Positions 49,401 through 61,703 of a DNA stretch of 64,000 nt are shown piece after piece. A program made the translations under genes and the position numbers. The notes beneath the pieces were generated by a model. The model was not told the DNA's origin and made no database searches. It saw only the letters and a list, made by a program, of their open reading frames with translations. Source of the DNA: Varroa destructor. Lineage: Eukaryota; Arthropoda; Arachnida; Mesostigmata; Varroidae. The stretch lies in NCBI RefSeq assembly GCF_002443255.2, contig NW_019211460.1, positions 35,101,498-35,165,497 on the forward strand, given 5' to 3'. Position 1 is the stretch's first letter, and each line of letters opens with the position of its first letter.

Positions 49401-52400
49401 GACAAGGTCTGAGTACAAAAAGGGTGAAAATGAAAAAGCGACTAAATGACAGCGAACGGCAACATCTTATTGGTACTGCTCTTACTCGAGCTACTCACAC
49501 ACGTATCCAGACACACCGGCTGACGTGCAGCTGTAATTCATGGGATCGTCTCTTTTGCTTAGAAAAACACCGAACTGGCATGACTGGCATGACGTAAATA
49601 CCCAACGATTATCAAAAATCACACCTCTGCCATTAAGCGATTTCGCAACCGGATAAAAATTGTCATCAAGATTGTATGTTAATAACAATAATACCACTGT
49701 AGTGTAAATATTGTCGTTCATCTGCATTGGCGGGAGAAAGTATCAATCGATGTTCTAAATGAAAAAATGTTTCAAACATCTGCCTTCACTTAACGAAGCG
49801 GAATTAAAATGAATCAAGAGTGTAATTAAAAACAGATTCAATACTATACGATCAGCCCTGAATTTCGACTGATACTAAGAACTGTATCGGAAGGTCAAAC
49901 CTCAGCGGCAACTGCTTTCACTACAATTTGGTTCATTTATACCATCAATTTAACGGCAATTATTTGTCGACAGAATAAGACAATGACGATGGATTATTAT
50001 TATTAAGTAATTCCCCAGTTTGGAAATGAAGTGTTTTCATTTCCATTCAACCTATTGGTGTCGATTCAGATAGCTACCAATAGTGGTGACGGTGCTTTCG
50101 TGCTCAGAGCGCATACTTCGAACTTTTTTTTGGTTTGCTTTTATCCTGCTGCCTTACCAGCTGCTGCAGTCTACAATCATTCTGGCACTGTCAATCGCCA
50201 CTTGGCGTTTCATGGTTCCTTACGACAATTCCGCATTGCGAGCAGCGTTCCATTGGCACACGGACGAACCACAACGCTGTTCTACCACCGACGCTGGTGC
50301 TCCCGCTTTGCCGGCGTGTTAAACGCATCCCCGCCAGTGTCCTCACGGCGCCACAATTCAAGGACACACGTGCCGTCGGCCCCAACGTTTTCTAGCCCTC
50401 CCGACGCTTTTCTTGGCAGGAATACAGCTCACAGAGTTTGCCGAAGGCACAGACGTTTTTTGTGGTTAAAAAGACCGCTGCGGCATGACCAGGTCGTTCG
50501 AGGGGTGACAACAGTCCCTGCAACACTGTGGTATAACATAGTCAAAGGTACTACTACCGACCGATAATGATAGTAACGCAGTTTTGTTAGCTCTAATAGC
50601 TCATGATGTCGATGAAAATAAACAACGAGAAGCTCCTGTGTGACCAATTTTAATTCATCAATTAATAAACGTGGAGTGTATAGCTGGATCATAATTATAA
50701 TGGTTTTTGTTTAAATTGGAAATTAATAACGGTACCTTTAACAGCGTTCCCCCAGACCCCATCACGCGACGACGCTCAACAAGAACACAAACAACTATAG
50801 CGGCTCAAAAATGAAACTACAGTTTAATTGATTTAGCAAACAAGTAGTCTCTAGCTAAATTTTGCCGAAAGCACATGAACCAGATCGTTTAGCGAACACG
50901 CATAGTAATTCTTGCCCAACAACTCTCGGTAGAGAGTGGCACGAAAATGTTGAATATGGTTGCTTTTACACCGCAGTGGGTCATGTAACCGAACTCCAAA
51001 AGGCACACTTTCGGCAATATTCTGATAAGTCGCTGATATGAGCAATTACGCTCAGACTCGCCGTTCGGCTATTTTCACACGAACGTTAGCAACTTCAGTT
51101 CACGACCAAATTCCGATGCACCCTCCCCAAAACATTACGTGCGAGAACGCTCGGCTTCGCGAGTTGCCGCGCCTCGAAGAGAGTAAAACGACGTACTACT
51201 TACTACACGGCTACCTACATCTGTATATCCGAGTGCCGCTCACCCCTGACTCTCGTCGACTACTCCCTACTACCCCAAAATAGATGCAGGTGGCTATCAC
51301 GACGCCGAAGCACGCGTTTACGGGCCTTAAGTGGCAATCGAGACTGCGCTGGAGGTCCACTGTTCAGGGGAAGGGGAGGTTCACGACCTTGATAGCTTTT
51401 CTCTTAGCAAGCAAACCAACGCACACAAATCGTCACTCACATTTGCTCGATCGCTGAACAAGCAACTACACAAAACAAATCTCTCTCGTGAATTATCGTG
51501 ACCACACAATCCACATAATAAGTAAGCGCAACACCGCACATCGACCCATAAACATCGACACATTCAAGCAATAGGCCTGGCTGTAAATTTCGGGTTCGAT
51601 TCCGCTAATACGAACGACGAAATTTCAATCGTAATAGCTTACACACATAAAACATACTATTACATACACTAAATGAATGCCGCGACACCGACACCGCGAT
51701 CAGCATAATCATAACAGTAGCGAAGAGGGTACGCTATCGAGCTGCAAGCATACCCCCTCCTCACACGAGACGGAGATCACACCGGACTGACTGGCCTCAC
51801 TGAGCTACACGAATCGTGTTTCGAAGCCAACTGGCTTGAGCGATGATGGAATCTCAAGCGATGTCGAAAGACGTCATTGCGGTAAAACGGGAGTGGGCAA
51901 CACAATCTCGCAAGAACACCATCGCCAACGATATCCGACCAGGCTACTAGGAACGATTCAACCAATAGCAGCAGCAGCACATTAGCAAAATCAAGAAGAC
52001 TCCGATAATAGCCACAGACTTTACAGACACTGAGGGGGCCCGGGCAAGAAGGACAGAAAACGCCTGGCGCGGGATTCCGTCCGTTCTAGCGAGCACTTGC
52101 CACAAACCTGGGACACTTCGTTGACGAGGGGCACATAGACGCACTGCCGCCCGAGCTTCTTTGCGATGATTCGACAGGCGCTCGCACACATACAGATCAA
52201 GCACCAGCAAAATCTACGAAGCGGACAACCCCCGAAACATCCCTTGTTTTCGTTGCTTTGACTAGCCCACAGCGACAGATCAAAATACCCCAAAGCGTCC
52301 TCAGCTCCCCCTCCCCCGGGCCAAGATAAACGCATTGCGCGAACACTCGGGCCGACGACCCAGTAGCGCGCTAAAATTTGAGATGGCGACAGGCAATAGC

Positions 52401-53469
52401 AGAGTAATATAATAACATAAAGACTGAGGTCAGCAGGAACTCTGTGTTACAGCTAAAGGCGTGTGGGAATATTTTGGGGTAAACATTTGATGGAGATTCG
52501 AATTTATGTTTATCGAATTCATTAGGCAATCAATAAACGCATCAATCGACCGCCAATTCTTGTACCCGACCCCTTGAATATCGTTAACAGCCAACCGAAT
52601 TGTGTATCCCAACCGAATCACGATTGGAAATGATTGTTCCATCTAGTTCTCATCTAAAAATCATTTTACAGATCGGTGTTTCTGTGGTTCATGATACATA
52701 AAAATAATACATAAAGATGATACGTAAAAGCAGAAGTCTGCATTGCATAATGTTGCTTTTGATCGTACAGACCTGTAGTACCTCACCAGCTGCAGCAAAC
52801 GAGAGTAGATCATTATGTTCATTACGTTCATTCCGACAATATCGGATAGTAATAATATTCAAGGCGAATGAATGCTCCTGAACTAATTACTCATCAAACT
52901 CGTATTTATTATAGCTTTCGTATTTTATGCTTTTCCTCGTATTATCACTAGATAACTCTGTTCTTGGTTGCTCTCAGTGTATACCCATCGTGAACGCTGT
53001 GATCCCCTGCGCAGCTGGTGTCGCGCCCGCTCTGATCGCTACCTAAGACTCTGTGTAGCCCTGCGCTGCCCAAGAAGGTTCACAGCAACAGCAGTTGCCG
53101 CGGCACTAGCGTCTCGCCTTCGAAGAGTTGAACGAACATGACCGTTTGCGACCGACCGCAAAAACACGGTGAAGTGGGGTAGGTGGGGTGGTTTTCTTAG
53201 CTGTACAAGTATGGTCACGAAGAGGCGGCGGCGGCGGTGGTGCCGGCGGCGGCGGCATTCACTAGAAGCAAGCAAATGGTCGTTACGAGGAATAGCATTA
53301 TAACGAGCGTATGGGCTGAGGAAAGCAAGAGCATGAGGACCTTGTGTACATATCGACTCATATATCAGCCGTTGCAGTATCAGCGGCTTAGTCAAGGAGA
53401 TCAACGCCAAGTGCACTTCGAGCGTAGCGACGAAGCAGCAGCCGGAGACGGACCAAGGGTGATGAGCAA

Positions 53470-53525
53470 ACATACATACACACATACATACATACACACA
53501 CACACAGACACCCACACACACACCC
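53470..53525. repeat. CATA/CA compound microsatellite
   Basis: Mixed CATA and CA units over about 56 bases. The poly-Cys/Val minus-strand frame across it is repeat-derived. Confidence 0.9.
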
Positions 53526-55751
53526 ATAGATACAGGCCTATGCGAGAGCGGACGTAAAGAAAGCACACACATACATAGTGCTGTAGATAGATAGATGGAC
53601 GTGAGGAAAAAGGAGAGTACAAAGGTTTTTATAATGGTGCTCTTACGGCCGTCGCTGTTATCTTGTCTTCGTCAATGGATAACGACGACAGCAGAAGTCG
53701 CCCTCTGTTGCACCATCGACTGGTCTCAGAGTGCCATTGTCTCTTGCATTGTAACGTAATCAGTCGAAGCGTTAGGCTCGAATATAGTCGAAATAGTCGA
53801 AACAAATTAAGGGAAGGCCAGTAACACAGAGATCCGCTCGTTCGCTCGCTCACCCACTCACTCGCCGGCCTGAGCAGGGATAACCAGGGGGAGAACTAGT
53901 TTGCAAGGTTGGAGGTTGAATGAGGGGTATGGTGACAACAAAGCGACAGAACTGATTCACTAAGAATACAACACACATAACTGTTAATGGGTGATTAAGA
54001 CGAGGGATGGATGGCGGTTACTGCTTACGGCGTTGAACCGAGTATGACAGTTGAATGCTGAAAATTTTGTAACAATATCAAAGAATCCTTCATCCATGAT
54101 TTCATAGGAATTGTTAATTAATAACCAACACCCGGTTGATATTAATTAAAACGCTTGGCTTACAATGAGGATTTTTTGGTTTTTTGTTAATTTCACATAC
54201 AGTGTTCTGTTACGAAATATTTAAAAGGTTTTAAAAGGCCAAACAGATCATCTCTGATGAATGAATACTCGTATACACAGGGCACGGCAATTAAATGAGC
54301 AAAAAATATCGGCTCACTGTTATAACGAGCACGCGTCAACGGATGTCCAAAGAAAGAGCAGGTTTGCTTTGTCCTAAAGGAGAACCTAGTCTTTCTCGAA
54401 CCGACCATTTATAATATTATTGCCAGCTTTCAGATAGCTTTCCAAAAATTTAAGGAAAATTTAACATAAATTAATTAAGGTAGACCGGAACAGACTCACA
54501 ACGTTTTCGATTTAAAGGGCTTAAATATTAATAAAAGTGGCTCAAAATAATACTTTCTATAGAGAAATTCGCGGCTGTTTTAGAGAAAAAAATATGAATT
54601 GTCAGTTGAGTCGTCCAAATATGGTCTAAAAGTTAGTCTTCTTATGTTTTTTTCTAAGATTTTTTGAACATTTAAATTTTTTAAGCTTTTGGCGGGCTTT
54701 AAGTTAAGGATTCATTCTGCTGAAATTTTCTACGCATAGCATACTTGACCTACAATACCGCTTACGCATGCCTACTTGAAATTTTATTTGCGAAATAAGA
54801 AATAAAAAACTTGTTTTAGGAATAGAGTAGTGAATGGAATAGATCCAAAATTAAAGCCGTAGTTATGATAACGGCTGGTTACGTTGAACACGCGTAACTC
54901 TACGGATGACGCTGCTAGCGCTAAAACGATCCTTGAATCAGTTGTTTTAGTTTCGAAATACAGTTTTAGAAATAGAGCTCCCAATTTGGCTGTTCTATTC
55001 CGTGTATGTTGTCTTATTCCCCCATGGTTTGAGTAAGCTTTTTTTATTTTACGACGTGTTAAAGACCATTTTGTCGTCGTCAAATTATGATAATTCTTTC
55101 TCTTACTGCAGAGTTTGTTAAATTAACCGCTTTTTTGAAGCGCTTCAATGGCTGGCAGATTATAACCTCGAGGTGCCTACCCACTTACTCTTCAAATTAA
55201 CTAGTGCTAAGTAGCTTTTCGGAATGACAGGTTTTCTTCATTTTTTGAACTGGCACCTAAAAATTAGGTCAGTGATGCGCCCCGTGGTGAGAAAGCATTT
55301 TCTACGACAACGTATGTTCTGGGCCAATACTGCGGACCAGTGCAAAAGTGTGTATTTGGGCGCGTACACGATTTAGGGGGGTACACGGGGATTTAGGAAT
55401 TATTATGAATTACTTTTCCTGGTTGCTGCGTGACACCGTTCCAATATGGTGATGTCTATAGCGTGAAAATCGAAAATAAATGGTATATTAATTAAACGGT
55501 CGTGATCATTTGATTCGTTCTGAGTGTTCTGTCTTTTTCTAGTACAGGAACTTCTCGTCTTCCGTAAATGTTTGATTTGTATGCACAGAACCAATTAGTA
55601 GTAGGAACACGAATCGTTTTATATGTTAATCCGGCTGACATTAGCGAAGCATACATACATAGCACACGGATACATGCGGCGAACGACCGTTAGGAAAAAT
55701 ATGAAATGCTCCTTTGCGGGTCTTAACTGCTAGCACTCAGGATAACTCAAA

Positions 55752-55757
55752 TCAGTC
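55752..55757 (+). promoter_or_regulatory. Candidate initiator (TCAGTC)
   Basis: Exact match to the arthropod initiator consensus TCA(G/T)T(C/T), 17 bases before the ATG of the secreted-protein gene. No TATA box sits at the expected -30 position. The implied 5' UTR would be about 15 nt, so this is tentative. Confidence 0.25.
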
Positions 55758-55768
55758 CGTGAAGCACC

Positions 55769-56440
55769 ATGGAGACGCACGTGCTAGCATTGTTCGAGCT
55801 CTTTATTGTGACAGTCTGCACGGCCATAGATGATAGAAACATCGAAGTCATCTTTGAGAAACTGAACAATATTACTGATGAATTTAATGCTCGAGCGAAA
55901 ATGGCCGTCGCTAGAGGAGCTACGATAGTCCCTGGCAGCGTCCCTCGAAGTGATATTGAGGACCAGTTAAAAAAGGTTAATATCTCTCAAACACTTCGAG
56001 GATGGTTGGAGCTATTTGTTACGACGGAAGGAAACATCGCCGCCAAGGATATGGATGAAGTTATCGATCTGTACAGCAGTGCAGAAAAAACTGTATTCAG
56101 TGGACTCGACAGCCTTTATGGTTATGCTACTAATGGTAGCATATCAACAGAAAAATTGGCAGATGCTACCCTCACTACCTTGCAAGCGTCCCAAGATGTC
56201 AGCTTGTTGACCTCTCATCTGTTCATGAATCTGATCGAATTTGTGGAACTGTTTAGTCCAGTGGTCGGCTTGGACAACCTGATCGCAGGGACGCCAGCTT
56301 TTTTGGACGAATATAAACAATTGAATCTGTGCCTTCAGCGACTGCGTAACCATTCTGAAGGCCAGAGTGGCAAGCCTTGTTACTTTGAAGCCATTAAAGC
56401 TATTCAAGGAATCATGCGTGATATCGACACGAGTAACTAA
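55769..56440 (+). CDS. Probable secreted protein, family not recognised
   Basis: Intronless 223-aa frame with a strong Kozak context (CACCATGG). Residues 4-19 (HVLALFELFIVTVCTA) form a plausible signal peptide ending at A19, although E10 interrupts the hydrophobic core. The mature part is mostly amphipathic helix by inspection and has no further membrane segment. Four N-glycosylation sequons (N34, N71, N122, N194) and just two cysteines after the signal (C188, C204), which could form one disulfide, agree with an extracellular product. I do not recognise a domain and assign no function. It sits alone between two minus-strand genes, with AATAAA 146 bases past the stop. The length, composition and start context make it unlikely to be a chance frame. 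An extracellular or salivary role is only a possibility. Confidence 0.7.
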   Translation: METHVLALFELFIVTVCTAIDDRNIEVIFEKLNNITDEFNARAKMAVARGATIVPGSVPRSDIEDQLKKVNISQTLRGWLELFVTTEGNIAAKDMDEVIDLYSSAEKTVFSGLDSLYGYATNGSISTEKLADATLTTLQASQDVSLLTSHLFMNLIEFVELFSPVVGLDNLIAGTPAFLDEYKQLNLCLQRLRNHSEGQSGKPCYFEAIKAIQGIMRDIDTSN

Positions 56441-59288
56441 GAAAACCCTACCTCTTAGCTGACAGCTAATATACGTAACTATGTGCCCTTCTTCTAGAAA
56501 AGTTCATGTATAGGACATTGTGTCTCAATGCTTGAACGTAAGATCGAAGTTAGAAATCTATGCAACACATAATCAAAGTATACTAAATAAATGCATGGCC
56601 TAGTGATACATAAAACAATTCGTATGTCTTAACTTCACAAGCAGCGACACAGGGCTACCGAATTGAGTAGATGCAAATTGCGGTAAGCGTGATCTTGGGT
56701 AAATGACGAGAATTTCTATAAAACTGAGACCCGTCACGTTACAAGCATAGATTTCCACGAAGCTCTAAGATGTCGCCCTGTGATATATACGCCCAACAAG
56801 CAGAATACTCAGTGAGAGATGAATGGGTTCGGGTCCACCAACAGCTGACTTTTTCCATCTATGTGGGATAAAATACATTTCCGTGTGCTATAGACTGGCG
56901 ATTAATTATTATTCAACCTTCAGTGAAACCACTTTTAGTATGCCTCTGGCTATTTATCCTACACTACAGGCTATGAAGTTTTGCTAGACAACGAGTGGGC
57001 TGTGAATAGTATCACTGCCCTCTGTAGAATAAACAACAATTTGAAAAAGTTCTTTATTTTCACTCTAGATTTCCCGTATATTTTAAAGTTAGCTCTCCCT
57101 ACCACGACTGCTCCAAATAAAAACAATTTATATTTTATGCCATTTTATTATAAACTTAAACTGATTGATACTATATACTCTAGTTGATGTCTTTTTCTCA
57201 AAAACTTAGTTTTCCAGGAACTGCTCGTGGGAGTTCAACTGAATAAATACATTTGTGAAAATCACTGTAATATAATTACATAACCTTATTACTAATTGTT
57301 TAATCTAATAATATAATGTTAGTGTTAATTATAATAACAATCTTATAGTTTTCATTTCGAATAGAATCCTATACTTACAACAACAGGCCATGCGATCCGG
57401 GGCACCGTGTACATCCTGCGGTTTATTCCTGCCGCTATTTCAGAGTGGCAACAGTCACTGATGTTGTATTTTTTACATATATAAGAGACGCATCTGCGAA
57501 AATAACAATGGTTGTATATTTATATAAGTTGTGTATTTCGTTAATGGCTAAATTTGCTCAAGCAGCCTGTGTAGTTCGGGGCAGGACATCACTGATTTGC
57601 TTTTGACCACCACCATTGTCCGAAGTCGGCGTCTCTCTCTTTGTCACCTCCGTCCCCTCCTTCACGTTGAACGGTTACCCCATCACTTTAATGTCTGTCT
57701 GCTGTCTGCCAGCATATCGAACGGACACTATCTTCGTGCTGAAATTTGTCTCCTGTTCATCGTTGATATAACATGTATCGTATACACACATACACATAAT
57801 ATATATATGCATACATATGTATATGTGTGTATTCCTTATTTTGTTTAAATTAGGTTTATTCTGTGTTGTCATCGTTATACCATACGGATATGAAACTTCT
57901 GGTGTTTATTCCATACTCAGCTTTCGATGACTGTGTTTCGTTCACGCCCGTACTATCATGCTAATCACTTATACGAATCGAGCGGCTAGAAACGGATGTT
58001 TAAACAGCCATTGAAACATTGCTGGCGAGGTTTTGGTACGCGGCGGGCGTTTGTGTTTCTTTTGCGTAACTGAGAAACATTCACTATGTCCTCGTTGGGA
58101 TGGCCAACTGCTATACCGTTAGTAATGTCATTGGGTCGCTGTTCGTTATGCTAAATCAATAGCTACATTCGTTGTTATCGGGTCAATTAAGCGTCCTTAG
58201 TAACGATTGTGTCGACGATCTGCCCGCGTATAGGGCAGCCTGGTCTCTATTTTCCACTATATAGCTCCTCGCAAGGGTGCCATTTGCTAATGGAAAAACA
58301 TGACCGAATTTATTTGGGGAAGTCGAAAAGCACGATTCCATGATACGTAGAACGTCAGCAGACGTGAATACGTCGTTACGGTATAACGCAACGAGCATTT
58401 ACCCGCTATAGTATTTCTCTAGCTTCACGTCAGCTTCAATAATCTATAATCGAAATTCGTTACCACGTAGTCGTAAGGGTGTTTTAAGGAATAGTTGGCG
58501 CAAACGTTTTAATCATAGTAATTTATTCCTCCGATACACATCCTAGTCAGGTGAACTCCATTATCTCTGATATCATCAGCCTAGAGGAGGCGTGTTATTT
58601 TCGACCTTGCTTCCCTCTATCGAAGATCCACGCTATTTATTGACGCCGACGCATGTTAAAATGATCAATATTAGGATGAATGATTTTATGTGGTCCGTTC
58701 CATCCGTTAGGTAGAAAGAAAAGCCGTTAATGTGTTTGTATAGCCTGCGTTATCTAACACCTCCGGCCAGTTTTGTGAAGCGGCCGTTGTACACGCTTTA
58801 ATACAGTCCCACTATATTATATCTATTTGTCCGGTACTAACGCTACGATAGTTTTGCTAATAATAACAGCAGTAGTAGTTAATAACAGATTATTAGCTAG
58901 ATGGTCATGAAAGACAGATTTGTATTGTATTCCCTTTGAGAAAGTTCAACGGCTGCTATGAGACGACGGTCCACAAAGTAGTCTATTGCTTCATTGGTAA
59001 CAAGTGTATGATGGATAAAACGCGTGACACGATCTGTCACGCATCGTCGCACTCTTCACTTTTACCGCTGCCGCTTTGTTGTGATTAATTTGGTGGGAGA
59101 CGGTTGACATCTACCGTTAACCATTGGTATCCCGCAGCAAGCGTTTGTTGTTGACGATTGATGGTGGAAGTTGGTTGGTTCTGCTTGTGTCAAGTTTTGC
59201 TTATGCCTGTTGCCGCCGCTGCTGTTGTTGTCTTGTGCTAGACTTGCAATCGCATTCTATTGCGCGGCGACGAGCCGCTATAATCGTT
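56441..59288. other. Spacer between secreted-protein gene and hexokinase 3' end
   Basis: Both genes point into this 2.8 kb. It holds a poly(A) signal for the plus-strand gene and presumably the hexokinase 3' UTR. Compound TATA/CATA repeats lie near 57.78-57.83 kb. Plus-strand pyrimidine enrichment is visible at about 57.6-57.75 kb. No gene seen. Confidence 0.5.
56586..56591 (+). terminator. Candidate poly(A) signal for the secreted-protein gene
   Basis: AATAAA 146 bases after the stop, a normal 3' UTR length. Confidence 0.45.
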
Positions 59289-59399
59289 CTAGATTCCCAT
59301 GCAAGGCGATCTGCCCCCTCGCTGGATGTTCCGAACGGCTACAGCGGCGACGAGCGCTGCGCCGCGACCACTGCCATCCTCAGACAACATCAAGTCAAA
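59289..59399 (-). CDS. HK: Hexokinase terminal coding exon
   Basis: 111 nt. Acceptor CATGACGGACAG, phase 0. Encodes [20 protein letters not shown] and a further 16 residues to TAG at 59289-59291. It supplies the last conserved hexokinase block; without it the protein would stop in intron sequence after NPDYK. Confidence 0.94.
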   Translation of the reverse strand, partial: FDLMLSEDGSGRGAALVAAVAVRNIQRGGRSPCMGI

Positions 59400-61703
59400 C
59401 TGTCCGTCATGAAATAAACGAAAAAGAGGGCAAAATAGTTAGATTTTCTTTAGCCTATGCAGTACAAAGTAGGTACAACTTATTGTTTGTCGCAAGGAAA
59501 AGCAGTATTTACTTTTGCCTGTAACGAGGCGATCGCTAAGCAACATGAACAAACGTTTTGAAATAAAGATTAACTAGGAAAGGCTGCATCGTGACGGACA
59601 CTAGTGTAGGTACTATTATTTTCAGAGCGACGCATTGCCCCGTGTGTTCACCTTGTAGTCGGGGTTGGTAAGTTCTGCGATCTTCGCTTCCATCAACTGG
59701 TGGAACTTCGGGTGGTAACGATAGACGGAGCCGTCAACGCCTACTGTTGTATGTGGCCTTTTCATTTTGTTAAGCACAGTGGCGATGGCAGCCGATACCA
59801 GGTGGGCAGCCCGGGACGATACCCGCGAAACCACCAGTTTCAAACACTGGCAATCGTCGTCGCTGCCGATCTGGTCCAACTTCGCAAGCACTTTGCGCGT
59901 CTCATCAAAACAGCCCTTTTGGTCACTCTCGATCTCTGAGATGTACTTCGTTTTAAAAGCATACGGCGTCTTCATCTTCTGCGAAAGTCGACCATTGAAA
60001 ATGAGGTGTTCGTTAGCCAGCCGGACTACGACACGTCTAGCCAACTCGCCCATGTACATACCGCTAATCATTTTTTCGAACTTTTGATGTGAGGGATTGA
60101 GCGAGTGCTCATCGACTTCGATGTCGTACTGTGTCCGGATGAAGTCGATCACGCCATTGTCGCCGAATGCTCCCCACTCTGTATTTATGATTACCTGGCG
60201 AGGCTCCTTATCATCGCCATCCCATAATTGACAGTTCTCAATTCGTTCCATATAGCAAGCGTTCGCGCCGGTACCAACAATAACACCGAGACGGCACTCT
60301 TTGTTCCTATGCGCGCACGACATTAGCGTGCCAGTCGTGTCGTTAACAACCGCCATAACATCGATCTGAACATCACCTCGACGAGCGATTGCCTCCCGCA
60401 GGAGTTTCACCACATCCTCACCTTCGACGCCACTACACTTGAACCCTTTCGTCCAAGTAACAAGACGAGCCCGTGTTAAACCTTCCTGCCGGCAGGGGAA
60501 CGAAAATGTGAAGCCTAGTGGTAGACGCTGGCCATAGATACCACGCTCTGTATTGGGCACATTGACAAAACGGGTATTAGAAATTTTAATGTACTAAGCA
60601 TATATATATACATACATACATATATACATACACGCTGTATTAAAACATGCAATACTCCGAGACCTTCGAGTTTACTAGCCTCTTACCCATGGAGAAGGTA
60701 GCCAGACACTCGGCAATATGGTCGAACAGCTGAGTTCCTGTACCAAGCATAATTTCTTGAGGAACAGCGTAGATAGCATTGTCCATTTTGAATTTGTCAC
60801 CATCAATTTCGATCAGTAGCACACGGAAGTTGGTGCCGCCCAGATCCAAAGCAAGGAATCGTCCACTTTCTGCAAGCCAAAAAAAATACAGAAATAAAAG
60901 ACCCTTGGTGGTAGACAAGTATTGCCTCGTGCCTAAATAAACGCATCTAAAGATTTAAATTGGCATTGTCATTGGCGTACCATCGACGATTTCTTAATTT
61001 AAGCTTATCGAACTAAACTATCATTTCACAAGTGGCATTTCCTGTTCTACAATTAGTTCTACTACAGACTGGAGACCGCGCTTCAGAAAGCGCACCGCCA
61101 TATCATTCGAAGGGCTGCTTATAACACATCATATTAATACGTTTCGCTCACTGGTGCCATACAAACGCTCGCGCGTTACCAAATCGCAAGTCCTGGGCGG
61201 TGTGTAACTAATCCGACAAGGCTTCAAACGGAAGATGATGAAAGCGCGAAATTACACCGCCAAAGATTCGGTGCTATTGTCATGGTCAGCCTACTTTGAC
61301 GGCCGAGTGCGTGCTACTTACCGCTTCCGTCCGGTACATCACGCACGTACGTAATATACTGTTTGACGTCCGCCTTCGCATGTGTCTCCTTATTGAGTCC
61401 GTTGTTGAGTTCCTTGAGCAGACACGTCATCACCTTTTCAAGCGTATCATTGGATAACTCGAGCTCGCGAGTGATCGCCTCAACCTGATCATAAGAAGGA
61501 GAACGTTTAATTGGATGCTCTATCGATGTGAAGGGCTGTGCCTTCCCTGACTGACTCCCCATGGCTGTTGATTTTGCGGCCTGTAATGCCCGTCGAGATT
61601 TAGCCGACTTCGACCGACCACCAGGCAGAGTTCTACTAGACAGCCATTCTGCAAGCTTGCCGCATAAATTTGCTAGGTAACAGCTAACAAACGTGATAAA
61701 CAT
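59289..61703 (-). CDS. HK: Hexokinase
   Basis: ATP-dependent phosphorylation of glucose to glucose-6-phosphate, the entry step of glycolysis. Coding exons: 61703-61322, 60869-60687, 60547-59652 and 59399-59289. The joined frame is 1572 nt, 523 aa, a single-domain animal hexokinase. Motifs: [13 protein letters not shown] at about residues 133-145 (phosphate 1), [11 protein letters not shown] at 197-207 (sugar binding), VVNDTTGT with catalytic D258, [11 protein letters not shown] at 279-289, GVDGSVY, and [11 protein letters not shown] at 492-502 (ATP binding). The usual length is about 450-490 aa. The extra comes from an N-terminal leader: the first ATG (61703) opens [15 protein letters not shown], hydrophobic, then a basic stretch. 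A second in-frame ATG (61562) in strong context GCCATGG would give a 476-aa cytosolic-length form. An in-frame stop lies at 61733-61731, so no longer frame exists in this exon. Confidence 0.96.
59652..60547 (-). CDS. HK: Hexokinase main catalytic exon
   Basis: 896 nt. The acceptor is CCAATACAG; the first two bases complete the Glu codon (189). The donor is GTGAAC in phase 0. Carries the sugar-binding, catalytic Asp and [10 protein letters not shown] motifs. Confidence 0.95.
60600..60633. repeat. TATA/CATA repeat in a hexokinase intron
   Basis: Compound TA and CATA units within the 139-bp intron 60548-60686. Confidence 0.85.
60687..60869 (-). CDS. HK: Hexokinase exon with LGGTNFR motif
   Basis: 183 nt, phase 1 at both ends. 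The acceptor is GGCTTGCAG and the donor GTAAGA. Encodes [19 protein letters not shown] and the segment up to CLATFSM. Confidence 0.95.
61322..61703 (-). CDS. HK: Hexokinase first coding exon
   Basis: 382 nt from the first ATG. Encodes a hydrophobic leader, a basic [14 protein letters not shown] stretch, the second possible start ([10 protein letters not shown]), and the N-terminal helix of the kinase ending YVRDVPDGS. The donor is GTAAGT in phase 1. Confidence 0.9.

Larger units (their letters stand above)
46420..55768. other. Upstream region of scribbler and of the secreted-protein gene
   Basis: No coding exon I can support in 9.3 kb. GC is higher around 47.29-47.87 kb and about 50.1-53.9 kb than in the AT-rich flanks, which would suit promoter or 5' UTR exons of scribbler, but no donor paired with a convincing exon was found. 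Frames at 50031-50567 (no ATG start) and 53039-53572 (repeat-driven) are not accepted as genes. A 53.47-53.53 kb CA/CATA microsatellite lies here. Confidence 0.45.

Noticed and set aside
50031..50567. 178-codon open frame on the plus strand
   Set aside because: It starts at GTG and contains no ATG. Composition looks random, with equally open overlapping frames. More likely GC-richer non-coding or UTR DNA.
51590..51604. tRNA-like B box (GGTTCGATTCC)
   Set aside because: The flanking bases do not form a T stem and no acceptor or anticodon arm is present.
53039..53572. 177-codon minus-strand frame
   Set aside because: Its first third is Cys/Val/Met repeats read from the CA/CATA microsatellite, and the rest resembles nothing known.
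23367..61703. A functional carbohydrate-metabolism cluster (HDHD3, PHKA, hexokinase)
   Set aside because: The genes are on different strands, kilobases apart and interrupted by scribbler. Animal genomes rarely cluster such genes, so proximity is treated as chance.
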